21,952 nt of DNA from an uncultured Eggerthella sp. (GTDB lineage Bacteria > Actinomycetota > Coriobacteriia > Coriobacteriales > Eggerthellaceae). The stretch lies in assembly GCA_959607715.1 (NCBI GenBank), contig CAUHNN010000021.1, positions 1 through 21,952 of the forward strand, read 5' to 3'. The notes below the pieces were generated by a model. That model saw only the letters and a program-made list of their open reading frames with translations, ran no database searches and was not told where the DNA came from. Shown here piece by piece: positions 1-7,554 of the stretch. A program made the position numbers and the translations under genes. Positions within the stretch are counted from its first letter, which is position 1. Every line of letters begins with the position of its first letter.

Positions 1-48
1 GCCTCCCATTCCTCGGACTTCTATTTCCGTGTCCAAGAAATGGGAGGC
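1..48 (-). terminator. Long stem-loop downstream of rsmA, probable terminator
   Basis: Bases 1-18 and 31-48 form an 18-pair inverted repeat around a 12-base loop (19-30). Read on the minus strand, the two imperfect positions become G-U wobbles, whereas on the plus strand they are C-A mismatches, so the structure belongs to a minus-strand transcript. It lies 42 bases past the rsmA stop. Any U-tract would fall outside the window, so the terminator role is inferred. Confidence 0.5.
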
Positions 49-90
49 AGTTCAAAATCGAATGGGGCGCTGATTGCGACGCTCGTCGAC

Positions 91-975
91 TCACTTCCCC
101 TTGAGGGAAAGATACGCACGGCCAAGCTCAAGGAATTGTCCCTGATCAAGCGACTCGCCGCGGCTTTTCGCGTCAACGCCAGCCCGAGCGAGAAGATCGG
201 GAATCGCCTCGAGAATCGCCTCGTCGCGCGTCTGGGAGTTAGAGAAATACGACTTAATGGAATTGGAAATCGTCTTGCGGCGGTTGGCGAAAGACGCGTC
301 GGCCATCGTCATCGTCGCATGGAGCAGCTCGTCGTCAACGATATCGTCGCGGCGATCGAGGCGGATAACGGCGCTTTTCACCCTGGGGGGCGGAAAGAAA
401 TTGCCCTCCGACACAGGGAAGCGCCCCACATAGCGCGAGAGCAAACCAAGCTTGACGGTATAGGCGCCGTAGTTCTTCGAGCCAATCTGCGCACACATGC
501 GATCAGCCACCTCGGCCTGAACCATGATGGTCTGGCTTTGAAGGGACGGCACGCGCTCGAAATAATCGAGGACGATCGTGGCGGCCACGGCATACGGCAG
601 GTTCGATACAAGCTTATTCGGCGCGAACGGCAAGTCAGCGACGTCCACGGCAAGGGCATCGCCTTCGATGAGAGTGAAACGATCATCCCACTCGGCGCAT
701 GTCTCGGACAGAACACCAGGAAGATCACTGTCGCGCTCGACGGCGACCACGTCCCCGGCACGCTGCAGAAGCGCCACGGTAAGCGTACCGATACCTGGGC
801 CCACCTCGATCACATGATCTTCCTGCGTGAGCTCGGCTAGATCGCATATCCGCGAAACTATTCCGTCGTTGATGAGGAAATGCTGACCAAGGCCCTTCTT
901 CGTGGCAAGGCCGTGGCGCTCGAGCACCGTACGCGTCTGATTGACCGACGCAAGATAAGAAAGCTTGTCCGCCAT
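91..975 (-). CDS. rsmA: 16S rRNA (adenine1518/1519-N6,N6)-dimethyltransferase RsmA (KsgA)
   Basis: This 294-residue protein transfers four methyl groups from S-adenosylmethionine to two adjacent adenines near the 3' end of 16S rRNA, a late step in 30S assembly. Visible family marks are the N-terminal GLGQHFL segment (residues 28-34), the SAM-binding motif EVGPGIGTLT (57-66), the acidic motif VAVERD (77-82) and the catalytic NLPY motif (125-128). Length is normal for the family. The ATG at 975 is preferred over a GTG at 993 because a purine-rich GGGGAGAGG lies just upstream of it and the protein then begins MADKLSYLAS. The start overlaps the stop of the upstream flavoprotein gene (TGATG), which implies translational coupling. 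It is the last visible gene of the metG operon; in actinobacteria ispE often follows. Confidence 0.96.
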   Translation of the reverse strand: MADKLSYLASVNQTRTVLERHGLATKKGLGQHFLINDGIVSRICDLAELTQEDHVIEVGPGIGTLTVALLQRAGDVVAVERDSDLPGVLSETCAEWDDRFTLIEGDALAVDVADLPFAPNKLVSNLPYAVAATIVLDYFERVPSLQSQTIMVQAEVADRMCAQIGSKNYGAYTVKLGLLSRYVGRFPVSEGNFFPPPRVKSAVIRLDRRDDIVDDELLHATMTMADASFANRRKTISNSIKSYFSNSQTRDEAILEAIPDLLARAGVDAKSRGESLDQGQFLELGRAYLSLKGK

Positions 976-1523
976 CAGGATTCCTCTCCCCACGAACCGA
1001 GGTGCTTCGCGGAAACGCGAGACAAGCCGATGAGGGGAACGACTTCGTCGAGCGAGAACCCGGCGATGGCCATGGCGGACGCGACGCTCGCCTCCAGGGG
1101 GCCGTAGCCGTGCGGGTCTCCCCCGTCTCCGACGACGAACAGGGAGAGCGGTCGCTTCGAAGGCAGGGGCTCACCGGATTCGATGCATTCCCGATAACGC
1201 CAGTACAGAGGCTGCAGACGATCGAGCACCGCCTTCGTCTGGGACGGAAGGCCGGCGAAGTAGATGGGCGTCACCAGCAAAACGCGCTGCGCCTGCTCAA
1301 GATCCTCGATGAGCTCAGCCATGTCGTCGGACATGATGCACTCATCGTCGGTCTTGCAGTAATCGCAGCCGTTGCACCCCAGAACATCGCACGTCGCAAC
1401 CGTGAATTCACGCAATTCGACATCGGGATGGTTCTGGGAAATCAGCAGCGAAAGAAGCTTCACGACTCGCGCGCTTTGGCCGTTGGGCCGAGGGGAGCCA
1501 TTGATAATCAACCAGGTAGGCAT
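975..1523 (-). CDS. Flavodoxin-fold NAD(P)H-dependent oxidoreductase, possibly iron-sulfur flavoprotein
   Basis: This 182-residue protein belongs to the NADPH-dependent FMN reductase/flavodoxin-like family. The N-terminal beta strand and phosphate loop read WLIINGSPRPNGQSARV (residues 4-20), the classic FMN-phosphate site. The segment TPIYFAGLPSQTKAVLDRL matches the family's second FMN loop and following helix. Residues around 50-62 hold the compact cysteine pattern C-x2-C-x2-C-x5-C. Such spacing binds a 4Fe-4S cluster in archaeal-type iron-sulfur flavoproteins, but many flavodoxin-like reductases carry similar cysteines without a proven cluster. The gene overlaps tatD by 16 bases at its start and rsmA by one base at its end, so it is embedded in the operon. 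Its substrate cannot be read from the sequence. Confidence 0.85.
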   Translation of the reverse strand: MPTWLIINGSPRPNGQSARVVKLLSLLISQNHPDVELREFTVATCDVLGCNGCDYCKTDDECIMSDDMAELIEDLEQAQRVLLVTPIYFAGLPSQTKAVLDRLQPLYWRYRECIESGEPLPSKRPLSLFVVGDGGDPHGYGPLEASVASAMAIAGFSLDEVVPLIGLSRVSAKHLGSWGEES

Positions 1524-2539
1524 GTTGTCCCTTTCATCAAGCGGCGAGCTGCACGCTGGGCAGGCGTCGGCTCGCGATCAAGCAGTCCGTGGGCGTTTGC
1601 GCGCACCTCGTCGAGCAGCGCCGCCTGCTCCGCAGGCTCCGAGCAACCGAACACACGCGTCAGGCACGCGGCGGTGAAGATCACGTGCTCAGGGCCGCAT
1701 ACCGTACCGCGCATCGGCTCAGGCGCCATATAGGGGCTGTCCGTTTCGGTGAGGAGACGCGAGCGCGGCACGAGCAGCGAAGCGCTGCGAACCTCCTCCG
1801 ATTTCTTGAACGTGAGGGCCCCGCCGTAGGCGATGAAGCAACCGGCCTCGACCCACGGCATCAACTCGGCCGCAGCCAAGCCGCAGCAATGGAGCAGCGT
1901 CCCCTCTTCGGGGAACCCTTCCTCCCTCATGATCGAGAGCGCGTCGTCGTGCGCCTCCCTCACATGGAGGACGAGAGGGAGACCGAATTCCTTGGCAAGG
2001 CGTATCTGCCGGCGAAACACCGCACGTTGGATATCGCGGGGAGACAGATCGTAGTGGTAGTCCAGGCCGACTTCCCCGAGGGCGCACGTACGATCGTCGG
2101 TCAAGCGGATGCGAAGAGCTCGCTCCACATCGTCGGTGTAGTCCTTCGCGTTATGGGGATGGCAGCCAACCGCGACGCGGACACGGGGAACCCGCCGATC
2201 GCTCTGCGCTTCGACAAGCAACCCGCGAGCGCGATCGAGCCACGCATCGAGCGAAAGGTACGTGGTGTCAGGATCCTCGACGGCATCCGCCATGGCGCAC
2301 ACGAACTCGACGCCGTGGATCGCGCAGCGCGCCAGATTGGCCCCGGGATCCTCGAGGTTGTCGAGATGAGCATGCGTGTCGACGGCAGGAGCCGCCAGAT
2401 GAGGCGGCTCCACTTCACGCAACGCGCCCTTCTTCCGGCGCTGGTAGAACGAAGCGGAAAAGGCGGAGGGCATCTGAAGGCACCCGTCCTTCCCCTCCTC
2501 GTCGATCTGCTCGCTCATTTCCGTCACGATCGAGGCCAT
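1508..2539 (-). CDS. tatD: TatD-family metal-dependent DNase/hydrolase
   Basis: This 343-residue TIM-barrel amidohydrolase-fold protein belongs to the TatD family, whose members are Mg2+-dependent 3'-5' exonucleases or D-aminoacyl-tRNA deacylase-like enzymes. Metal ligands are visible in order: DTHAHLD (H56, H58), GEVGLDYHYD (E156), LHVRE (H192), LHCCG (H217) and TETDSPYM (D267). The catalytic barrel begins only at residue 54; the first 53 residues are an extra, charged N-terminal extension not found in the roughly 260-residue E. coli type. An internal ATG at residue 8 is possible, but AGG upstream of 2539 supports the longer start. Only five bases separate it from metG, and it overlaps the following flavoprotein gene, which fits the actinobacterial metG-tatD-rsmA arrangement. 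Confidence 0.93.
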   Translation of the reverse strand: MASIVTEMSEQIDEEGKDGCLQMPSAFSASFYQRRKKGALREVEPPHLAAPAVDTHAHLDNLEDPGANLARCAIHGVEFVCAMADAVEDPDTTYLSLDAWLDRARGLLVEAQSDRRVPRVRVAVGCHPHNAKDYTDDVERALRIRLTDDRTCALGEVGLDYHYDLSPRDIQRAVFRRQIRLAKEFGLPLVLHVREAHDDALSIMREEGFPEEGTLLHCCGLAAAELMPWVEAGCFIAYGGALTFKKSEEVRSASLLVPRSRLLTETDSPYMAPEPMRGTVCGPEHVIFTAACLTRVFGCSEPAEQAALLDEVRANAHGLLDREPTPAQRAARRLMKGTTCLPG

Positions 2540-2544
2540 CTTGC

Positions 2545-4125
2545 CTATTCGATGGAGAAATCGATCGCGTCCTTGTCGAGACGCGGATACAGCGGATCGC
2601 CAATGGTGATATCGGAGCCGGCCGGGAGCTGGCCCCAGGCGCTTGCAGCCTCGATATCGTCAACCGAAGCGATATCGCCCAAGCCAAGACGCGCGAACAC
2701 CTCGGCGGAAGTGTTGGGCGCGAAGGGAGCCATGTACAACGCGATGATACGGATAGCCTCCAGAGAGTTGTAGATGACGGCGGCGAGCTCATCGGCCGTC
2801 TCTTCGCTCTTCGCCAGGTTCCACGGAGCAGATTCCTCGACGTAGAGGTTCACGCGGCCGGCAAGCTTCTGAACAGCGGCGGCGGCGGCGGAAAAGTCGA
2901 CCTCGCCCATGCAACGGTCGTATTCGGCGTACAGACCGTCGGAGATCTCGCGCAACGGGTTGTTCTCGGCGCCAGCAGGAGCGCTGGGGGCCTTGCCGTC
3001 GAAGTACTTCTTCGTCATGTTGAAGACGCGGCTGCAAAGATTGCCCCAGGTGTTCGCCAGATCCGCGTTGTAGACCTGGACCATGCGCTCGACGGAAATG
3101 GAGCCGTCGTGGCCGAACTGGACGTCGGAGAGGAAGTAGTAACGATAGGCATCGACGCCGAAGGCCTTGACCAGATCGGCCGGCTTGACGGCATTGCCCT
3201 TCGACTTCGACATCTTCTCGCCCTTGGTAAGAAGGAACCCGTGGCCGAACACGGTGTGGGTGACGGGCAGGCCGGCCGCCATGAGCATCGCGGGCCAGAT
3301 CACGCAATGGAAGCGCGTGATGTCCTTGCCGACGAAATGGTACTGCATGGGCCAGCGAGCGTCGAATTCGCCGGGGCGATCCTCGTCGCCGTAGCCGATG
3401 CCGGTAAGATACGCCAGGAGCGCGTCGGCCCAAACGTAGGCGACATGGCCCTCATCGAACGGCAGCGGGACGCCCCAGTCGAACGTGGAGCGGGAGATGG
3501 AAAGGTCCTTCAAACCGCCCTTCACGAACGTGACGATCTCGTTTTTGCGGGTCTCGGGACGGATGAAATCGGGATTCTCCTCATAGAAGGCGAGCAGCTT
3601 GTCCTGGAAATCGGAAAGCTTGAAGAACCAGTTTTCCTCGCCGCTGGCCTTCTGAACGGGGCGATGGCAGTCGGGGCACACCAATTCGCCTTCCTCGTTC
3701 TTCTCGAGATCGGATTCGGCGTAGTAGGTTTCCTCGTGGACGCAATACCAACCCTCATAGGAATCCTTGTAGCAGTAGCCCTTGTCGTAAAGGTCCTGCC
3801 AGAACTTCTGCACGGTGCGCGCATGGCGAGGCTCGGTGGTGCGGACGAAATCGGTGTAGGTGATGTCGAGCATATCCCAAACGTTGCGGAACGCGGGTTC
3901 CATGGAATCGCACCACTCCTGAGGCTCCATGCCCTTTGCGGCGGCGGTGTCGGCCACCTTCTGGCCATGCTCGTCCATACCCGTGACGAACGCGACGTCG
4001 TAGCCGTTCATGCGCTGATAGCGCGCAACGGCATCGGCCGCGATAGTGGTGTAGGCAGTGCCCAGGTGAGGCTCCGCGTTGACGTAGTAGATCGGGGTCG
4101 TGAAGGAATACGTTCCCTTGCTCAT
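2545..4125 (-). CDS. metG: Methionyl-tRNA synthetase
   Basis: This 526-residue class I aminoacyl-tRNA synthetase charges tRNA-Met with methionine. The HIGH-type signature is PHLGTAY (residues 19-25) and the KMSKS loop is GEKMSKSKGN (304-308 for KMSKS). A connective-peptide zinc knuckle is partly present (C128, then C150-x2-C153). The protein ends after the anticodon-binding helical domain and lacks the C-terminal EMAP/OB dimerisation domain of longer MetRS proteins. The start at 4125 is chosen because AGAGGG lies seven bases upstream. An ATG at 4131 would leave almost no spacing, and the open frame that continues to 4221 runs through the leader and promoter. It is the first gene of the metG-tatD-flavoprotein-rsmA operon. 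Confidence 0.97.
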   Translation of the reverse strand: MSKGTYSFTTPIYYVNAEPHLGTAYTTIAADAVARYQRMNGYDVAFVTGMDEHGQKVADTAAAKGMEPQEWCDSMEPAFRNVWDMLDITYTDFVRTTEPRHARTVQKFWQDLYDKGYCYKDSYEGWYCVHEETYYAESDLEKNEEGELVCPDCHRPVQKASGEENWFFKLSDFQDKLLAFYEENPDFIRPETRKNEIVTFVKGGLKDLSISRSTFDWGVPLPFDEGHVAYVWADALLAYLTGIGYGDEDRPGEFDARWPMQYHFVGKDITRFHCVIWPAMLMAAGLPVTHTVFGHGFLLTKGEKMSKSKGNAVKPADLVKAFGVDAYRYYFLSDVQFGHDGSISVERMVQVYNADLANTWGNLCSRVFNMTKKYFDGKAPSAPAGAENNPLREISDGLYAEYDRCMGEVDFSAAAAAVQKLAGRVNLYVEESAPWNLAKSEETADELAAVIYNSLEAIRIIALYMAPFAPNTSAEVFARLGLGDIASVDDIEAASAWGQLPAGSDITIGDPLYPRLDKDAIDFSIE

Positions 4126-4199
4126 GCTCATGCCCTCTTTTCCGATGCGACGGCCAATGATGCCTTCACACCTTCGAATGAAAACGACGATTGATTGGC

Positions 4200-4237
4200 G
4201 CACAGGCACACACCTGTGCAACTTTCGTATTTTAGCA
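4200..4237 (-). promoter_or_regulatory. Probable metG promoter -10 and leader hairpin
   Basis: On the minus strand an extended -10, TGC followed by TAAAAT, occupies 4237-4229. No convincing -35 was seen. Transcription would begin near 4222, directly before a perfect 7-pair hairpin (4200-4206 with 4213-4219, six-base loop). The leader to the metG ATG is about 97 bases and contains no T-box-like elements that could be recognised. Confidence 0.45.
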
Positions 4238-4246
4238 TGATGGGAA

Positions 4247-4268
4247 GCGCCTGCGCCGCCGCAAGCGC
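4247..4268 (-). terminator. GC-rich hairpin after metallopeptidase gene, weak terminator candidate
   Basis: A 9-pair hairpin with a four-base loop, including one G-U pair on the minus strand, sits eight bases after the stop of the YgjP-like gene and just before the metG -10. It is followed by only two T residues, so as an intrinsic terminator it would be weak. It may attenuate read-through from the metal-efflux operon into metG. Confidence 0.35.
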
Positions 4269-4275
4269 TTTGGGG

Positions 4276-4830
4276 TTAGCGCAGCTTAGCCGCGCGCTCT
4301 TTCCAATCGGGCATAAGACGCCCCATGAGCTCCTTGAATTCAGGTCCATGGTTGGGCACGAGAAAATGACACAGCTCGTGGACAACCACGTATTCCAGGC
4401 ATTCAGGCGGATACAGCGCCAGTCGAACGTTGATGCAGACGCGTCCCGTGCTCGGCTGGCAGCTTCCCCATCGGCTCTTCATGTTCCGGTAATCGAGCTT
4501 GCGCACGCCCACGCCGAGCACCGGCGCCCATTCGGAAACCAACACGGGAACGCATGATGCGACGACGGCCTTCCATTGAGCTATCTCGGCGTCGCTTGCC
4601 CGTTCCGCCCGCGACGCCGGCGAGGCGATGACCGAACGGCGCTGATCTACGATCCATTCCCGACGCGATTCGACAAAGCGAATGATCCGATCGTCCGAAA
4701 GCGAAAACGGCGCCGTCGCCTTGACGGTGCCGTCGGGAGGGACAACGGCGATGCGCAGGTTCTTGACGCGCTTGCGCGTTACCTGAACCGCTATCCCCCC
4801 GACGTTGAGTTCGTACACCGATCGCCTCAT
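4276..4830 (-). CDS. YgjP-like (M48-type, DUF45) metal-dependent hydrolase
   Basis: This 184-residue protein belongs to the YgjP/WLM-related metallopeptidase family, also known as DUF45. The zinc site is HELCHFLVPNHGPEF: H151 and H155 bind metal, E152 is the catalytic base and H161 is the third ligand candidate. The family's conserved RNMKSRWGSC segment (about 115-124) precedes it. Members are predicted cytosolic zinc peptidases with poorly defined substrates. The start at 4830 gives an ATGA overlap with the stop of the upstream P-type ATPase; the longer frame to 4908 lies within the ATPase gene. The coupling places it in the metal-efflux operon, so its expression probably follows metal stress, but a direct role in metal handling is inference. 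Confidence 0.88.
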   Translation of the reverse strand: MRRSVYELNVGGIAVQVTRKRVKNLRIAVVPPDGTVKATAPFSLSDDRIIRFVESRREWIVDQRRSVIASPASRAERASDAEIAQWKAVVASCVPVLVSEWAPVLGVGVRKLDYRNMKSRWGSCQPSTGRVCINVRLALYPPECLEYVVVHELCHFLVPNHGPEFKELMGRLMPDWKERAAKLR

Positions 4831-6728
4831 TTCTTCACGCGCATGGCCCGCATCGCGTTCAGGATCGCGATCACCGCCACACCCACATCGCCGAAGACGG
4901 CGAGCCACATGTTCGCCAGGCCGACGGCGGCCAGAAGCAGGATAAGGATCTTCACGCCGATGGCGAAGACGATGTTCTGGTACACGATGCGCATGGTCTT
5001 GCGGGCGATGCGAATCGCGCGGGCGATGTTGGAGGGCTTGTCGTCCATGAGCACGATGTCGGCAGCCTCGATCGCCGCGTCCGATCCCATCGCGCCCATG
5101 GCGATGCCGACATCGGCCCGCGTGAGGACGGGCGCGTCGTTTATGCCGTCGCCCACGAACGCGAGGTTGCCGCGCGCGGTATCGAGCAACTCCTCGACCT
5201 TGGCGACCTTATCGCTCGGCAAAAGCTCGGCGTGAACCTCGTCGATACCGAGACTTGCGGCAACCGCACGGGCCACCTCATCGCGATCCCCCGTCAGCAT
5301 CACGCAGCGCTCCACACCGGCGGCGCGAAGCTCGATAATGGCTTCGGCCGCATCCTGCTTCACCACATCGGCGATAACGATGTGGCCCGCATACGCGCCG
5401 TCGATGGATACGTGGAGGATCGTGCCGGCAAGATCGCAATCGTGGTACGAACTCCCCCGATCGCGCATCAGCTTATCGTTTCCGACCAGGACCACATGCT
5501 CATCGACGGTGGCGGCAACGCCGTGGCCGGATTCCTCCGACACGTCGGCGATACGCGCCGCGTCGATGGTGCCGGAATACGCTTCCTTGAGGGAGACGGC
5601 AATGGGGTGATCGGAATACGCCTCGGCATGGGCCGCCATGGAAAGAAGGAAATCGGGATCGACGCCGGCTTCGGAATGAATGGCCACCACGTTGAAGGAG
5701 CCCTCGGTAAGCGTGCCGGTTTTGTCGAACACCACGGTATCCACCTGCGAAAGGGCCTCAAGGTAATTCGACCCCTTCACCAGGATGCCCACGCGCGATG
5801 CGCCGCCGATGCCGCCGAAGAACGACAGGGGCACGCTGATGACGAGCGCGCACGGACAGCTCACCACGAGAAACGTGAGGCCGCGAAGAATCCAATCGCT
5901 CCACGAACCGAACCCGACAAGCGGAGGGAGCACGGCCAATGCAAGGGCTGCGGCGCAGACAACAGGGGTGTAGACGCGGGCGAATCGCGTGATGAAGTTC
6001 TCGGTGCGGGCCTTCTTCTCGCTTGCGTTCTCGACCAATTCGAGGATGCGGCTGACCGTCGACTCGCCGAACGGCTTGGTCGTGCGAACGCGAAGTACGC
6101 CGGTCATGTTCACGCAGCCGGAAACCACTTCGGCGCCCGGCTCGACGAAGCGCGGAACGGATTCACCGGTCAAGGCGGACGTATCAAGCTGACTCGAACC
6201 CGATTCGACGACGCCGTCGATCGCGACGCGCTCGCCCGGCTTGACGACGATCACATCGCCGATGGAAACCTCGTCGGGATCCACCTTCCTCAACTCCCCA
6301 TCGCATTCGATGGTCGCGTAATCGGGCGCGATGTCCATCATGTCGGCGATGGACTTGCGGCTCTTCCCGACGGCGTAGCCCTGGAACAACTCGCCCACCT
6401 GGTAGAACAGCATCACCGCCGCACCCTCGGCCATATGAGGATCGGAATCGGGGAAAGCGATCATCGCAAATGCGCCGATGGTCGCCACCGACATGAGGAA
6501 ATTCTCGTCGAAGGCCGAGCCGCGGCGAATGTTGCGCCACGCTTTGCGAAGGACATCGTGGCCGGCGATGATATAGGGCACCAGGTACAAGGCGAAGCTC
6601 ACATAGAGCGCATACGCATCTCCGCACACCATCGCGAGGGCACCGGTCTTGTCGAGAGCCATCACGACGAAAAACAGTGCAAGGGCGATCAGGATGCGGA
6701 AGAGCAGCCTCTTCTGTTTCTTGTTCAC
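4827..6728 (-). CDS. zntA: Zn2+/Cd2+/Pb2+-translocating P1B-type ATPase (ZntA/CadA-like)
   Basis: This 633-residue inner-membrane pump uses ATP to export soft divalent metals. Motifs in order (numbered from the GTG start) are the actuator TGES (187-190), the transmembrane metal site SCPCAL with CPC at 291-293, the phosphorylation site DKTGTLT (D335), the P1B-specific HP pair (374-375) and the hinge GDGINDAP (526-533). A lysine in the seventh helix (K593) and an aspartate in the eighth (D614, in FGDVGV) are the signature of the Zn/Cd/Pb subgroup (P1B-2) rather than copper pumps. The usual N-terminal HMA domain is absent and is supplied by the separate upstream gene. GTG at 6728 is preferred because AAGGAG lies five bases upstream; an ATG at 6779 would overlap the HMA gene by 19 bases. 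Confidence 0.95.
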   Translation of the reverse strand: MNKKQKRLLFRILIALALFFVVMALDKTGALAMVCGDAYALYVSFALYLVPYIIAGHDVLRKAWRNIRRGSAFDENFLMSVATIGAFAMIAFPDSDPHMAEGAAVMLFYQVGELFQGYAVGKSRKSIADMMDIAPDYATIECDGELRKVDPDEVSIGDVIVVKPGERVAIDGVVESGSSQLDTSALTGESVPRFVEPGAEVVSGCVNMTGVLRVRTTKPFGESTVSRILELVENASEKKARTENFITRFARVYTPVVCAAALALAVLPPLVGFGSWSDWILRGLTFLVVSCPCALVISVPLSFFGGIGGASRVGILVKGSNYLEALSQVDTVVFDKTGTLTEGSFNVVAIHSEAGVDPDFLLSMAAHAEAYSDHPIAVSLKEAYSGTIDAARIADVSEESGHGVAATVDEHVVLVGNDKLMRDRGSSYHDCDLAGTILHVSIDGAYAGHIVIADVVKQDAAEAIIELRAAGVERCVMLTGDRDEVARAVAASLGIDEVHAELLPSDKVAKVEELLDTARGNLAFVGDGINDAPVLTRADVGIAMGAMGSDAAIEAADIVLMDDKPSNIARAIRIARKTMRIVYQNIVFAIGVKILILLLAAVGLANMWLAVFGDVGVAVIAILNAMRAMRVKK

Positions 6729-6760
6729 GTCTTCTCCTTCGGAAGCGGAATCGGGAAAGA

Positions 6761-6979
6761 TTAACGGATGATCTCGCAATCGGGCTCGACATCGGCGACG
6801 AGGGCGACAACCCGCTCGAAAACCTCGTCGAATTCCCCGTCGGCCGCCTCGAGCGTAAGCTTCTGGGTCATGAAGTTAACCGTAGCCGACTCAACGCCGT
6901 CGAGGGCACAGATCTTGTCCTGAAGGACGCGCGCGCAGTTCGCGCAGTCGATCTCATCGAGCTTGAACTTCTTCTTCAT
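6761..6979 (-). CDS. Free-standing HMA-domain heavy-metal-binding protein
   Basis: This 72-residue single HMA (ferredoxin-like fold) domain carries the metal-binding motif DCANCA at residues 11-16. The DC-x2-CA form resembles the N-terminal domain of ZntA/CadA pumps rather than copper chaperones of the GMTCxxC type. It sits 32 bases upstream of the P-type ATPase, which has no HMA domain of its own, so the pair looks like a ZntA protein split into two genes. It probably delivers metal to the pump or regulates it in trans; this role is inferred. The start follows AGGAGAGG at good spacing. Confidence 0.9.
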   Translation of the reverse strand: MKKKFKLDEIDCANCARVLQDKICALDGVESATVNFMTQKLTLEAADGEFDEVFERVVALVADVEPDCEIIR

Positions 6980-7025
6980 GGGATTTCCTCTCCTCTTGGA
7001 TTAGCCGGTTCGGTCAACGGGGCGA

Positions 7026-7409
7026 TTATTCGCACACGTGGGTCATGCCCTGGGCGAGAACAGTGAACACATGGTCGTCGGAAAGCGAGTAGAAAACGTT
7101 CTTCCCATCGCGCCTCGCGCGGACCAGACGCGATTGCTTCAGCGTGCGAAGCTGATGGGAAACAGCGCTTTGAGTCATGCCGATCACTTCCGAGATATCG
7201 GCGACGCACCGCTCCTGCTCCATCAAGGCGAAGAGGATCTTGATGCGCGTCGTGTCCCCGAACACTTTGAACAGATCGGCCAGATCGTAGAGAAGCTCGT
7301 CTTCAGGCATGACGGAAAAGTCGGTATCGCATGCCGCCGCAACGCACTTCGGACACGAAGAGCCGGGAATCGGCGCTTCGTGGGTCGCTTCGTTTTCTGC
7401 AGCGTTCAT
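7026..7409 (-). CDS. ArsR/SmtB-family metal-sensing repressor
   Basis: This 127-residue winged-helix repressor releases DNA when it binds metal. The recognition region is ERCVADISEVIGMTQSAVSHQLRTLKQSRLV (helix-turn-helix about 70-96). Two types of metal site can be read. The last helix has D111-x-H113-x10-H124-x2-E127, exactly the alpha-5 zinc site spacing of SmtB/CzrA. The N-terminus has C19, C22 and C27, and the ERC segment has C68, recalling the CadC alpha-3N thiolate site that favours Cd/Pb. It heads the operon for the HMA protein, the ATPase and the metallopeptidase. Its own promoter overlaps an inverted repeat, so autoregulation is likely. A Zn/Cd/Pb sensor is the best reading; zinc versus cadmium preference cannot be decided from sequence alone. 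Confidence 0.93.
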   Translation of the reverse strand: MNAAENEATHEAPIPGSSCPKCVAAACDTDFSVMPEDELLYDLADLFKVFGDTTRIKILFALMEQERCVADISEVIGMTQSAVSHQLRTLKQSRLVRARRDGKNVFYSLSDDHVFTVLAQGMTHVCE

Positions 7410-7426
7410 GATTCGACCTTTCTACA

Positions 7427-7472
7427 TATGAGCAACTATTCATAAGTATAGAGACGACGATACCTCTGTCAA
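7427..7472 (-). promoter_or_regulatory. Promoter and ArsR/SmtB-type operator of the metal-efflux operon
   Basis: On the minus strand TTGACA (7472-7467) and TATACT (7450-7445) are spaced by 16 bases, a near-consensus sigma-70-type promoter. Immediately downstream, spanning the expected start point, lies the imperfect palindrome TATGAGCA-AC-TATTCATA (7427-7444). It resembles the TATGA-type operators bound by SmtB/CzrA repressors. The repressor gene starts 17 bases further on, after the SD site AAAGGT. The region is strikingly AT-rich against its surroundings. Confidence 0.8.
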
Positions 7473-7497
7473 CAACAATCGAAAAAAGAGCGTGCAC

Positions 7498-7528
7498 AAA
7501 AAAGCGCCCCACGATGAACGTAGAGCGC
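7498..7528 (-). terminator. Intrinsic terminator of the CobD-like gene
   Basis: On the minus strand a 10-pair stem (7519-7528 with 7504-7513, two G-U pairs) closes a five-base loop and is followed directly by six T residues (7503-7498). It lies 26 bases past the stop of the CobD-like gene and about 25 bases before the -35 of the metal-efflux operon, so it insulates the two units. Confidence 0.82.
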
Positions 7529-7554
7529 CGCGACAACGATGCGATGAAAGGGTC

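Noticed and set aside
1589..2773. A 394-codon open frame on the plus strand opposite tatD and the end of metG
   Set aside because: It spans two convincing genes on the other strand and has a composition typical of a shadow frame.
4126..4275. T-box leader upstream of metG
   Set aside because: The leader is about 100 bases, with no T-box sequence, specifier loop or antiterminator that I could find.
5232..6764. A 510-codon open frame on the plus strand opposite the zinc ATPase
   Set aside because: It is antisense to a gene with all P-type ATPase motifs. Its translation is rich in His, Arg, Gly and Asp with no family pattern, as expected from the codon bias of the opposite strand.
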